Assembly (NCBI GenBank): GCA_964035545.1
Contig: OZ037771.1
Span: 1,364,001 to 1,428,000, forward strand
DNA length: 64,000 nucleotides
Reading direction: 5' to 3'
Source of the DNA: Bugula neritina
Taxonomy: Eukaryota > Bryozoa > Gymnolaemata > Cheilostomatida > Bugulidae
Of this stretch, positions 24,904-38,500 are shown piece by piece (position 1 is the stretch's first letter; every line of letters starts with the position of its first letter). The position numbers and the translations under genes are program-made. The notes under the pieces are model-generated. The model did no database searches, was not told the origin of the DNA, and worked only from the letters and a program-made list of their open reading frames with translations.

Positions 24904-27900
24904 ATGCTTTTCTCAGCTATCATTGCTTTGCTTATAGTGAGTACATTACTTCCAGTTATATATATCTGAATTACTATAAAGAAATAATAATATTTATTAT
25001 ATCAACAAATCAAAATTTTAACTCAAGAATAAGAACTATATTATTTTTCAAGTTTAAATTGCATTGGGTAGTTTTATCAGCATCGTATTACCATTAAATA
25101 AAATTGGTGTATAGCCCGAGTTTTGAACAATTATACACAGTTAATTAAAATTTGGGCTTTGGAAAATTTATTGTTGCAATGCCTTGCTAGAACTTTTTTG
25201 CATGATGTTAACTTTAGTACCGGTATGTAAGTATATTTAAGTACTTATACAATGTAAAAAGTATTGTGATTAATTACGTTGTATTTACAGAGCTACTCAT
25301 GTGCAGATTATGATGGAACTCTGTACAACTCCCACTGCGAAGCTCTCAACTTTTGTACGAAGGAAAACATGCACGAAGCTCTTAAGGCACAGGGGTTAGA
25401 CTTTACCACCAGGTCTAAAGTTATTAAGGAATCACTGAGTTTAGGGAGACGGTGTAGCTGCCACCCAACCTGCAACTACTTTGAAACTTGTTGCTTAGAT
25501 TATAAAACAACTTCGATTGTAAATGTAAGTTTATTATGATTTTTGCTTCCTGTGAGCTACATTTCTTGTAAGATATGAGAAATTCAATAGCAATGCGTTT
25601 TCTATCAGCAATACTTACTCTAACACACATACAACTTGTATTATATGAAGGTTGATGTGAAGAGTTCTAGCAAATGTCTGGGATTACCATCTGGCTCCGG
25701 GACTCGGGTGGTAGACAGGTGCCCCTTAAAAACTTCAAGAAAGCTACAGAAACTATGTGAAGGTTAGTTGCAGGCAATAATAATATTTCTCACAAAGTTA
25801 TAAAACAGCAGAAGAATGATGGGGAGATAAATTCCTAATAATATGCAGGCTTCTCTGTTTTATCTCTCACTTTAAGCCTAGGGCCACACGGTGCGTATTT
25901 TCGCATGCGAAAATTGAAATCACAAGTAGCAAAGGTGTCCACTGTGCGCGTTGAGAAAACCTTCGCACTTGTCGCTCTGCATTTTCAACGCAAGTGCGAA
26001 TCGTCTCTGTCGTCGTCACCTAATTGGCTGGTAGCTATTCAGCGAGCCCAATTTCTTTATTTAGTGCTATATTCCAGTAAATTGCGTTTTATTGAAAGCG
26101 AGTGCGATTTAAAAATGAAAGCTTTATTTATCACGCATCACTGACGCTACAGTGGACACCTTTGCTACTCGTGATTTTAATTTTCGCATGCGAAAATACG
26201 CACAGTGTGGCCCTAGGCTAAGTTGTTAAAGTCTTGTTGCCATGACTACCTTTTGCATCATACTGATACCTTGCTGTGTCATGCTGATACCTTGCTGTGT
26301 TATACTGATACCTTGTTGTGTCATGCTGATACCTTGCTGTGTCATGCTGATACCTTGCTGTGTCATGCTGATACCTTGCTGTGTCATGCTGATACCTTGT
26401 TGTGTCATGCTGATACCTTGCTGTGTCATGCTGATACCTCGTTGTGTTATGCTGATACCTTGCTGTGTCATGCTGATACCTTGCATAGCTTAATAAGCAA
26501 TCATCAATGTTTAAAATAACAGACTTTCCTTCAAATTTTTGCACAAAATATATATGGGGAAATTAATTTAACAAAACTCATGCAAACTGATATATGTTCA
26601 ATTTCATACAATTTTCCTTTGTTTTTATCTTAACTGCAGTTGTTTTACTGTATTAAAATATTTTGCATTTGTTAAAAATTCATTAATGAAATGAATTTAC
26701 TATGTTTTCCTTAAACAGTTTGGCGTCTAACTGTAACAATTCTTTATAAGGTTAATGTAAAAGACAATATTGCATAGTTGACAGGGGCTAATAACTAACT
26801 AGATTTAAAACTCTGAATTACTTTTCAGACTCTAACAAGTTGCCATCAGACATGAAAACTTATCCAGTGGAGGTTGACAGGGGCACCTTGGCGTACGTGA
26901 CGTCACTGAAGACACTGTTGACATACAAGAACAGGTACTGCGCCCTCTGCTCTCTGGAAGATAAGACAGACCTGCTAGAGTGGTCTCTTCAGGCTAATCC
27001 TCAGTGCAGACCCAGGAGAGGGTAAGACACATAGAAACTAGAAACTTACTTTATGCATGATAAGTATGAATGTTAAAGGTAGCTCCTCTATTCTCCCCTT
27101 GTTTAAATCTTGTTGTTGATCTCTAATGAACAATAATTCAAGTATTTCAGTAACATATGTTGACCAGGTTTTTTAACAACTTTTTCTGCCATCAAAAACT
27201 TGACTACACACTTGTAACCATTGGTTATTGCTTTTATGATTTTAACTTACTGCATTAAATTATCTAATGCAAGGGCAAATGCACTTATTGTTGAACTGTT
27301 GATAGATAAACTTTTTATGTTATAGGGCACCTTGCAAACTTGTTCAAATCCCACCACAAACAGGAAATCAAGATGGTAGCCATTTCCTGCCACCGGGATT
27401 CTACACAGAGCAGAAGTACCTGTTTTCTACTCCAGGGGTGGATAATGTTTGTGAGGAGAAGATTATCAGGAATTGTCCAGACTATGCAGAAAAGGGTAAA
27501 TGTTGAACCAGCTGTGAGAATCTATGCACCATGTTGTAAAATTGCCCAACTTACTAAACATGAAATATTATTATTGTTTAGAATTTAAAGTTGCTTTGAA
27601 GGTTTTAATTAGCTTTCAATAGTTTAATAATTCAATTCATTGCTGTTTTGCAGAGTTAACTACACAGTGTATCACTGAACAGACATCTTTAGTGCAGGAC
27701 AGTCAGACGCTGCAGATCTATGCTAATGTTCACTGCGCCAAATGCCACAACGTGTATCAGCTCAAAACATGTGATGAAGCACAATTGGTGTCTGACACCC
27801 CCAACTTTGAGGAGACTGATGCTGTCTTGTCACATCTGGGAGCTAAGAGACAGGATGTAGAACAAACACGTATTGCCCAATCACTGGATGCTGTGTTTCT

Positions 27901-28924
27901 ACCTGAGTCACAACTCGTTCCTAATAACCCTAAAGGGATAGCTGGTTTAGCAGAGGGTATTTTGCAAGGTGGTATTGGCGAGTTTGGGAGTGGCAATGCA
28001 CTGTTTCCAGGCAACGACAGACAATTATTGAGAGAGGGTCATCTCTTCAGTTCAAAGGACTATTTATCCACAAGAAGTACAATTACTGGCAGCACTGTCA
28101 GCAGTAGTACTCCAGATGGCCTTTCTGCTGCAGCATCTTATTCAACTGAGAGTACAACAACAGGAAGTTCAACAACAGGAAGTTCAACAACAGGAAGTAC
28201 AACAACAGGAAGTTCAACAACAGGAAGTACATCAACAGGAAGTACAACAACAGGAAGTACATCAACAGGAAGTACAACAACAGGAAGTACAACAGGAAGT
28301 ACAACAACAGGAAGTACAACAACAGGAAGTTCAACAACAGGAAGTGCAACAACAGGAAGTACAGCAACAGGAAGTGCATATGCTGGAAGTACACCACATA
28401 CACATGTGGCCGCTGCATTTGCCGATAATGATCAGAGTAGTGGCATCACTTCGTATATCAGCAGTTCAAGCAGCAGCAGTAGCAGCAGCACAACTACAGA
28501 AGGCACTAGTACATCTACTACTGATGAATACGACAGCACAACTACAGAAGGTACTAGTACATCTACTACTGACGCATACAGAAGCACAACTACAGAAGGC
28601 ACTAGTACATCTACTACCAATGGATACGACAGCACCACTACAGAAGGCACTAGTACATCTACTACTACTGGATACGACAGCACCACTACAGGCGTGTATA
28701 CATCAACATCCACAGAAAGCAGTGCTACACCGACAACAACTATCTGGAGAACAACTGCTAAAATTACGAAGGCACCAAGACTCAAGCCAAAGTTTCCTGT
28801 TGCACCAGAAGCACCCTTCAAAGTTCCACACAACAAAAAAGAGACAGTTTATAAAAAGCCAGATTTCGGCTTAATTAACAACTTTCATAACTTAAAGTCC
28901 AGGATGAAGTTCTTAACAATTTAA
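24904..28924 (+). CDS. Secreted somatomedin-B-like, Cys-rich, mucin-tailed protein (6 exons)
   Basis: Exons are 24904-24936, 25291-25524, 25651-25762, 26829-27021, 27326-27495 and 27654-28924; phases join, giving 670 residues. Exon 1 encodes [11 protein letters not shown], continued by SYSCA, a signal peptide. Residues of about 62-80 hold [19 protein letters not shown], the CxC-CC-DY pattern of somatomedin-B-like domains. A second module contains YKNRYCALC and further paired Cys, a pattern I recall from extracellular regions of invertebrate Mth-like and adhesion-type GPCRs. From about residue 305 the chain is Thr/Ser-rich: TTGS repeats, a Ser run, then repeats with [11 protein letters not shown], resembling an O-glycosylated mucin stalk. 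A basic, proline-containing tail ends the protein. No membrane segment follows, so it is not a receptor as read here and should be secreted, perhaps mucus or matrix. Orthology is unassigned. A MITE and a 21-bp array occupy intron 3. Confidence 0.82.
25876..26218. mobile_element. PIF/Harbinger-type MITE, copy 1 (343 bp)
   Basis: Termini GCCTAGGGCCACACGGTGCG and its inverse flank the element, with inverted similarity continuing about 60 bp (TTTTCGCATGCGAAAATTGA). Direct TAA duplications sit at 25873-25875 and 26219-26221. It has no coding capacity. It lies in intron 3 of the SMB-mucin gene and is inverted relative to copy 2 at 38559. Confidence 0.88.
26250..26487 (+). repeat. 21-bp minisatellite, about 11 units
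   Basis: Tandem copies of CATGCTGATACCTTGCTGTGT begin about 30 bp after the MITE in the same intron. Unit length divisible by three creates open frames on both strands that are not genes. Confidence 0.9.
28148..28383 (+). repeat. Coding minisatellite: 12/15-bp units encoding Thr-Thr-Gly-Ser repeats
   Basis: About 19 copies of ACAACAGGAAGT, with T or A spacers, inside the last exon of the SMB-mucin gene encode (S/T)TTGS. Out-of-frame reading gives a QQEV ladder and the antisense strand a Leu/Phe ladder; both are shadows. Confidence 0.9.
28484..28700 (+). repeat. Coding repeat of about 57 bp, 4 units, encoding [12 protein letters not shown] blocks
   Basis: Four units with the invariant stretch ACTACAGAAGG[CT]ACTAGTAC and a variable DEYD/DAYR/NGYD/TGYD segment. 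The conserved potential O-glycosylation block alternates with a short tyrosine-bearing spacer. Confidence 0.85.
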
Positions 28925-29570
28925 TATGAGCATTTTCTTATGACCTTTGTTATTCAGCTTTCATCTATCCGTTTAATTGTTACAAATCTGTTCACATGTA
29001 TTGGTATACAAATATTATTCAATATGAAATTGAATTGCTTTTATTAAATAACATGTATGTACTTTTTCAAACAGGTTTTGTTAGCTTTTTACAGTAATTC
29101 TCATACTATAATAATATAATAAGAATCTACATAATATAGTGTATAGAACAACTTAAATTTACATAAAATATAATATTGTTACTAAAAATAATTATCTAGA
29201 CTTCTTATGTACACTGTAGGACAACTGTGCATCAATCAATAGAAAAATAAATATCCTAAAACTATGTTAAAAATAAAACTCAATAAAAGACAGTGGGCTA
29301 ATATTCCAACAACAAAATTATCATTATCTTCAACAACTGTAATCAAACAAGGTAGGTACAGTAATGGAAAAACTGAGAAAAACCTGTGTTCTAGATTAAA
29401 AATGTAGCAAAAGAAGTTATGTTCTTGCGAGAATGTCAACTTGCGCCCCAAACAAAAATGCATAAATAAAATTAAAAAATGTAGGCTATCTCAATTTCTC
29501 CACCACTGCCCTAAATCAATTAAACAGATTTTATTAAAAGTTACCAACATACATGTGATAGAGTTTAGAG
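28925..29570. terminator. Convergent 3' ends of the SMB-mucin and multi-TM genes
   Basis: The two genes stop 646 bp apart, facing each other. ATTAAA at 29043-29048 is a possible poly(A) signal for the plus-strand gene. TTTATT at 29530-29535 (AATAAA on minus) lies 36 bp beyond the stop of the minus-strand gene. No other gene is seen between. Confidence 0.5.
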
Positions 29571-32500
29571 TCATAGTCCAGTCTCACTCTCTGAAGGCTC
29601 ACACAGGCTACTTCCTTCTGCGGGCAGCAGACATGACGCCTCGGAAGTTTCTCCTTGTTTAAGGCTAAGATCTTGCTGAGCTTTAATAGTACTCAGCAGT
29701 GGATCCTCGTCGTCTCCGGTGTTGGGAGACTGACCGAACTGGTTGGTGAAGTTTGATTGGTTAGAAGCAGATGACCTTCCAGAGTGTCCTTGACCCAGCA
29801 CCACACTAGCATTCTGACTGTCGGACTGAGAGGAGACGATCAGTGAAGGCGCAGATATGGGCTCTGATTCAGCTTTCTTTGGCTCTAACATTGGCACTGG
29901 AAGTCTTCAAATATAAAATTCATACACAATGACTTTTTTGAAATGTCTAATTTTCAAAACCAATGTTCGTAAATCACGGTTCAACTATTTATGAAGAAGA
30001 AATTGAGCTACTTTACTAAATATTAACTAGAATTGATGTACAATATAAAGCGTTAATATAATGAAACTTCTAAGGTAAAGCCAATTTTCTGACTAAGCCA
30101 CTCACCTGGTTTTCCTGACTCTGATAATGTGTATTAATCCCTTGTAGTGGAGTATTTTGTTGATAACTAGAGAGAGAATGTGTATTATAGCCACTGTGTC
30201 AATGTAGAACGTTAGCATTGTAATGAAACTCGTTATCAGAGAAATTATGGAGTCTGTAAAACTTTGAATCTTCAATGACACCAGTTCAGCATTCAATCCA
30301 TCAGTTTCTGTAAAAAACAGTTTTGCAGTTCTTTACCCAAAATAGCAAGTATATCCTTATATACAAGTTGCTTTTATATTAACTGGTGAATTAAGAGTCA
30401 CAATTTCATCTTGTACTCATTTGTTGAAACGCAAACATAAGCATATAAACACTTAAAGTGATTCTAATTTTGGAATATAATATCTGTCATAGTTGATTAC
30501 AGGATGACAGTAAAAAGATGTTAGCAGTTAGAAAAAGTAGACGAATGTGTGACTTTAAGATTTACCGGTGAACTGAATGGCTTCTATAGGGAATGACTGG
30601 CAAGGCAGAACACTCATATTTAGCTGAAGGGGCAGATATGAGCAGTGCTCTATCAGTCTATCATCCAGCACACATAGCTTGTTGTTGTAATCTTGCAATG
30701 ACCAGTCCTACAAAATATATGATATCCTTTAGATTTGGAGTTGTCAATCCAATAACTTTTAAGTTAGCAATGCTTCTTTGTAGAAAGATTCTCAAAAGAA
30801 TTACTAGTAAACTTACCAAGTCAGACTCGAGCAAGGATTTGATTTTCGTTATATGATGAAGGTGAAGGTTAAATTCGTCCACCAGCGTGTCTTGAGCTGA
30901 TTGGCTGATCATGTGAGCATGCGTAGTGAGGTAAGAGTTCACCACAGACGTGTACATGCCGATGTGCGAGATCATAGAGTCTATGTTAGTTAGTTGTATC
31001 ATGCTGTTGTACGTGACTAGCTCATTGAGAAGGGAGATCACAATGATAGCCATCACTTGACTGCCTAGCCACAGTATTACTGGAGTCACGTATTTACTCA
31101 GCAGGACTTTGCAGACTTTGTTAGTTGTACAGCTGTCAGGACTCTGTGACGTCACATCCTTCTGCTCCTCGTCACTCTGAACAGAACGAGGCTGCTGATT
31201 AGCTGAAACAGAACTGTCAGCCTTGTCACTAAGTACCGATGGAGTTTTTACTTTACGCAAAGTTGACCCAGCGACACTCGCAACTCGAGACGAGTTCTCC
31301 TCTCCTCCCCGTCTCTCCGCCTTCTCAGAGAGAACACTACCGGCTCTACTTGTGGCTCTACTGGTGCACCGGCTGCCCAGAGCTCTTTCGTTGCCCTTAG
31401 CAACAGATAGCTCCGTCTCTGACTCATCACCCCGCCTCTTCCTATTAACCCTGGGTGCCTCGGCATCAGAGTCTTGCATAGACTGAGCCCTGCTGCCTAA
31501 GTTCCTAGTCCGACTTTGCCTCTCCAAGTCGGAATGGTAGGTGGACGTTCCCGTCTCAGATTGGGATCGACTTCTTTGCTTTTGCAATATTTTGGAGTTG
31601 CCCGCTTCTTGAAGATTCAAATTCTCATCCACCTGTTCAACATCATCTAGCAGACTTCTACTCATTTCTTCGTCTCCAACAATCTGTACAATTGAGAGCT
31701 CAATGAATAATTAACACGGACCTGCATTGAATAGGTACTCTAATCTATTTCAACTGCATCAGACATAAAAACTAAAATATTATTTATAAACACCCAACCA
31801 GTTTGCATCTCAGAATAATTATACAGATTATTAATGAGATAGAAGCTACCACAGTTCTGTTACGGCTCACTATAATATTCACAAACCAACTTGTATTGCA
31901 AATGCTTAGCTAGTTTTTTTTTCAACATGAAGAAATTGTTTGCACAAAGTCAACCTTTCTTAGTGTTGACAATATATAAATTAAAATGTACCATGCAGCA
32001 CCTAGCAAATTATAGAAGACATGTAAATAGTAGGAAATGAATACAGCAATTGTTATGTAATTCCTTTGAGCCTACTGCCTAAAGACAGACTGTACTGTAC
32101 CTGCTTCTTAATGAGTGTCATTTCTATCTGCAGATTATCTCTTCTGATGCTTGCAGCAGATTTGATGTTATCTGCAGAACTAATCTCCACTTCTTCAGCA
32201 AACCCACAATTTAACCTGTATTGAGAGAATTGAAGTGATTGGCTAAAACAATATTGTCTAATCTTCAAATTATCAGCATTTGACGAATAATGTTATTCAA
32301 ATAAATATAATAATAAAATAGTTACCTGTATACTGTGTGACTCAGACTACACATGCGGTATATAAAGAGGAGAATGTCGCATACAGCAACTATGATGTAA
32401 AGTATTGCCGTTGATCCGGAGGTTTTGATTTTCAACTCTTTTTCAATAGAGAAAGCTGGCTTGGAGGCTCTATAAATAAACACCATGTGTTGTAGAAACG

Positions 32501-35500
32501 CTATAGTATGTCATATTGTAATATTGTATAAAGTTGCGAGTTGTAGCGTATATTAAAGGATATAACTAAATATTAGAATATCTAAAATGTAAGGCTATAC
32601 AAAAATGCAGAGAGTTACTTAAGAAAAAGGCTCAAACAGTACATTTTCTAAAAAAGCTACATAGAACTAAGGACGAAGTTTTAAAAACTAAGGCTAAGGT
32701 GTTTGAAATCAGCCAATTTATGAATTCAGCCTCAAAAAAGTGTAGACAACTTTAGCTTAAAGAGCTTATGTCTTTCCTTATATAAGAGACAAATTCAGGG
32801 ACATTTTTAGGTTGCAAGATTAGCTATTTTATGTGCTTGTAGTTTCATAGGTATAGTTCTAAATTTATTGGGGACTATGTATAGGAATATGTTAAGCCTC
32901 CACACTCCAATACAATGTAGTGACTCTAGTAATGGTACTAAGGCTACAGGAAATAGTAAACACAACTCACGTTCCACTATCAGAGTACTTCTTTAGAGTA
33001 AATGTTGAGAGACTGTCCGTATTTAGATCTTGTAGTATTCCAAGACCGATATTCTTTTCAATTTCTACCATCATGCCCTGGTATACCAGATCTAGTTGCC
33101 TGTAACACAATCGTATGTTGAATTGTACTGAAAGTGTATAAAAATAAAACCCAATTCATGACATTGGACAAAAATCGAGTGCATGAAAACTTCAAAGTTT
33201 CTGCGATTAGAAAAATGAGAAAATAAAACAACAATCAACTATGGCGAGTTTTGAAACTCTTGTGATCTTGATCAGTCATCGTTGTTTATAATTAATACAA
33301 AATTTATAAATTATAAGCCGTTAAACAGTGCACAGTAAGTATATCAACTTTTGAACATAAAGTTAAAATGAAATAATACATCATATACAGAGAGAGAGTT
33401 ATACATATAGAGAGAGAGTTATACATATACGGAGAGAAAGTTATACATATACAGAGAGAGAACTATACATATACAGAGAGAGAGTTATACATATACAGAG
33501 AGAGAACTATACATATACAGAAAGAGAGAATTATACATATACAGAGAGAGAGTTATACATATACAGAGAGAGAGTTATACATATACAGAGAGAGAACTAT
33601 ACATATATAGAGAGAGAGTTATACATATACAGAGAGAGAACTATACATATACAGAGAGAGAACTATACATATATAGAGAGAGAGTTATACATATACAGAG
33701 AGAGAGTTATACATGTACAGAGAGAGAACTATACATATACAGAAAGAGAGAGATATATACATACAGAGAGAGAGAGATATACATATACAGAGAGAGTTAT
33801 ACATGTACAGAGAGAGAACTATACATATACAGAGAGAGAGTTATACATATACAGAGAGAGAGAGTTATACATATACAGAGAGAGAGTTATACATATACAG
33901 AGAGAGAACTATACATATACAGAGAGAGAGTTATACATATACAGAGAGAGAGTTATACATATACAGAAAGGTAACTATACATATACAGAAAGAGAGAGTT
34001 ATACATGTACAGAGAGAGAACTATACATATACAGAGAGAGAGTTATACATATACAGAGAGAGAGTTATACATATACAGAAAGGTAACTATACATATACAG
34101 AAAGAGAGAGTTATACATATACAGAGAGAGAGTTATACATATACAGAGAGAGAGTTATACATATACAGAGAGAGAACTATACATATACAGAGAGAGAGTT
34201 ATACATATACAGAGAGAGAGTTATACATATACGAGCTACTAGGTAAATAACACTCACTGGTATAAGAGTTGGACCTGTTGCAACGCACTGGCTGGTCTAT
34301 CTACTCCGAGATACGACAGGAAGTCTACAGCCTCCGCACTTAATAAATCCCTTCCGTATTTAGCTCGGCTAGTTTTGTTGGCGGTGAGTTTATAATTGAG
34401 GAACGGGATATTCAGCCAGGAGTTGTCTACCATTTCGTCGAGTAGCCTGTTATAGTCTGAGAATATGTCTGCAATTTGAGCGTCTACATCTTTCTTGTGC
34501 TACAAAACAGTATTGAAATGTGAAAGAATAATATACCAGGAAATAAAATACAATGAGGTTGCATTTATTATAAGAAATGTTAATTATTTTTTAATTATAC
34601 TTAAATTATCATTTTAGATTAGCAAAACTAGTAATCTATGTTCACTAATAATAAAAAAGGTATTTGCATGTTCTTAGAGTATGAGCAGTGAACTGACAGC
34701 ATGTATGAAGGTCAGAGTTACCTTGTCTATTTGAGTTTTAGTCGCTTTTAAATACTCTTGAATTTCTGTCATCAGACGATCGAACTTTCGGGTTTCAATA
34801 TCCTCCTTAATTTTCTGCAGAACTTCCGAGTAATGTAAAACAAAGGCTCTCATAGAGTTAACCGTATTTAACGAGCATTCACTGCATGCACTCAACCGCT
34901 CGCTTCTCATCTCGTGTTGTCTCTTTAACTCTTGTTGCTTAAAGTCAGTCACAGCTTGAATATTCCTCTGCACCATCTGCTTAATTTCAATATGGTAGGC
35001 GGGCATTTCATTGATATGTTCTAAATCCTGACGACAGACGAGTTGCAGTAGCAGAACAAGCACAGTGAGAGAAAACACTACAGAGTATATAATTTTGAAC
35101 ACGCAGTACAGAGCCACTAATGTGTGACGTCTAGCAGACGAATACTGGCATTCGTTAGTTAGTAAGTTGAATCTCGGTACGGATATGATTTTGTACGAGA
35201 TGAAGAAGTAGACAATTCCAAACACCACCCCTAGAACGGCTAGACAAATGAGCATAGCAAAGAACGTGATGGGATTTGAGTTTTTCGTGGTTTCCATGTT
35301 GTAGAGATCAATGGTGTTGTTTTGCCTGAGAGAGGTGCTGTAAGAGTATGTAGTCACGAAGTACGAGACAGTAGTGTGCGAGTCACGCAATGTCACAGCA
35401 AAGAGTTTGTCCTGGGAACCTTCCTCCGGAATCTTGAGGTCAAAGTTGAATGTGGGTAGAGAGTTGCTCAGTGCCGTACAGTATATCAGCGTATCATAGG

Positions 35501-38500
35501 TCGCTACAGTTAACTTAGCTGAAACAGGAAACACCATTATTGTTCAAAGTGCATCTTGGCTTTGATTAAACTTCTAACATTAAAAATGATTTACATGGAC
35601 TCTTTTATAAACATAATACACAGTATTTAGTCAAAAGCTAAAGTATCTCTGCTGACATTTTGCGGCTGCCGAATATATTCAGATTGACTCACTAGTCTTG
35701 TCAAAGAGTGTGACAGCGAGGTAGCTGTTGCAAGAGGTCATGCTGCCAGATACTAGGATAGAGTAGGTGTAGAAAGGCTCATTCCTGTCTACCAGTCTTA
35801 CTGAGACTGTCCCATAATCCAGTGTAGAGTTGAGGAAATAGTAGCCAAGCACTGATTGGCTCCCTAGAAATATATGCAAGAGTTTGGTAAAATAATTCTG
35901 TGCAAATTTTGGCAGTTCCAAAAGATGTTCTTTTAGCAACTTTTTTTTCTGAATTTTAAATTAGTACACATAATCAACCATTTTCCCAATCAAAGAGACA
36001 CGATGTGTGCAGGAGATGATACTACCAAACCTGCCTTCAATATCTGTTAGATAGGCCACACAACAATGATACAACTCTCAGAGGCAAATAATTGACTAGT
36101 CAGGTCTTTAAAGTGTAAAAAATAAAATAAGTAACGAGTGGTAGACAGAAAGTCGGTGTTCTATGAGACAGAAAGCCTGTGTTCTATGAAACAGAAAGCC
36201 TGTGTTCTATGAAACAGAAAGCCTGTGTTCTATGAGACAGAAAGCCTGTGTTCTATGAGACAGAAAGCCTGTGTTCTATGTGACAGAAAGCCTGTGTTCT
36301 ATGCGACAGAAAGCCTGTGTTCAAGCAGATACCTGGCAAGACGATGTTCACGAGAGGTGACTTGTCTAAGGAGTGGATGTCATAGGAGAGCCCGCTGTTC
36401 TCTTTCACTTTGTACACCTAAACACAGTATCCGAGGCTATTACTACTCTATATACATTCTAACCAGGGTTCTCCCTAGATGGGAGGCTAGAAGTATCTGC
36501 CCCCACACATTTGCCTGGGAACAACCTTGATCTTTAATTGTAATTTTATATGTAGAACTTATTCATGTTTTATTTTTAACCAAATATAAAACTTTTATTA
36601 TGATATGTGCAAAAAAATTGAAACAATTTTTCGTTATTTAAAAGCTCTAGTCCACATCACATAGCACAAATATGCATATAGCAGATAAGAATTCTGTTTA
36701 TGAGACAGTACCTGCACTCTTTGCCCTGAAGACTCATTGTACATGAGTTGTCTCCCATGTATTTTACTAGTGTCGGCGTAACATCCATGTTTGCTGTTGA
36801 AGTTCCACGTACTTATCTCAAATGGTCTTTCATTCTACAGAAAGTTATGCGCTATATATAATATACTATATAATATACTATATAATATAATATATACTAT
36901 ATGCCTACTATATGATATACTATATGATATACTATATACTATACTATATGATATACTATATAATACACTATATGATATGCTATATGATATACTATATGAT
37001 ATACTATATGATATGCTATATGATATACTATATGATAAATAACACTTAAATACTTAGCGTAGGGTCACACGAAGCGTTTTACAAGCGGGTGATGTGCGAT
37101 AAAACCCTTACCCATACCCGTATAGACCTGCCACACACAGTGCGTGTGTTGCGAGTGCAAAAATTTATTAGCTAATGATGGTAGCGTTAAACTTTACTGC
37201 TCGCCTACAGATGTTTGTTTATAAAACTACGTCATCGGCAAAGTGATTTGAGATATTATAAAAGCGGTAATGCAAATTATACGAAACTGTTTTCATTCAG
37301 TTCGCTAACAGCTAAAACGTAAATTGAAATAAAAAAGTATGCTCGCTAAATGATAATAAGCCAATTAGATCAAACACACACGAGCTTCCCACACTTCTCG
37401 CTCAGCATGTTAGACGCATGAAAATCGCGCTCACGACGTACAATTTTTGGGCTAAACGGGATTTCTCGCATGCCACGCGTTTGTAAAACTCGCCGTGTAG
37501 CCCTACGCTTAGAGTTGATGTTATAATATACAATAATAGACATGTGATGTAAGTATAGGCAATGTGGGTTTGCAATTCAACTTCAATGTAGAATAATGAT
37601 TATACACTATATTTAAAGCTGCATTTACATATTATATGCTACGCAGTTGAAATATTGCTAAATGGCAAATACGTAGACAAACACTTGGAACAAAGTCTTT
37701 TATTGGGAAGAAAAGCTAATACATTTCTAAAGAAATATTCATGAGGTCGGTGAAATTTACCTACCAAAAGCAGTGCTTTGCTAGAAGGAAGGTCTTTGTA
37801 AAAAGCTTATTATTACGTTATAATTAAAGTTATATTTCTACATTACTACTGCATGTTATATAGAAGTTTATATACGTTAGAAGAAATATTATTTAGAAAA
37901 TAGGTCAGCTAAAAATCAAAATAAAATCATAATAAAGAAGAGAGACGAGAGAAACTCAACTGAAATACGCTGTACTTAAACAACAAATATATTTATATAG
38001 AAAGAACGTTCTAGAAAGGATTAGAAGAAAGGTCAAACCTGAAAGTCAGCACCAGCCAAAGTGTAGGACTGAGGTGGCATGCTAGGCTGCCCGTTCTGCA
38101 TATACAAATGCACTGGCATAATAATAACACGTGAAACTTTTGGAGCACAAGCTATGGTTTCCTATAAGCGGGTAACTCCAACATTTGCAATGGCTTATCA
38201 CTTAGTTACATCTTAGTTAAAAATTTGCTTTTGATATTTTATTTTTCACTGAGCCTTGGCTTCGATCAGAGAATTAAAAAGATTCTAAATAAAACTAGTA
38301 GAAGAGAGAAATAGTTTGAGGGAACTATTCTCAAGAAAGTGCGGGAGGTATGCAGTAGGAAACTGTAAAAGTATAGCAAATGATCTTAGGCTACGATAGA
38401 CTATAAAATATGCATAGATATGTTATTTGAAATGTCCTATAAAACACTCTCTTATCTTTGTCAGTAGAAGAAACAATATTAATTTAACAAAGTACATCTA

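Noticed and set aside
26218-26544. Four overlapping open frames on both strands
   Set aside because: All are readings of the 21-bp tandem repeat.
28098-28874. QQEV-repeat frame and antisense Leu/Val-rich frames
   Set aside because: They are shadows of the Thr/Ser-rich coding exon in the frame that joins to upstream exons.
24904-28924. Adhesion-type GPCR
   Set aside because: The ectodomain-like module is present but no seven-pass region follows before the stop codon.
33713-34246. 177-codon frame with a YTYTERE ladder
   Set aside because: It is a simple tandem repeat inside an intron of the minus-strand gene.
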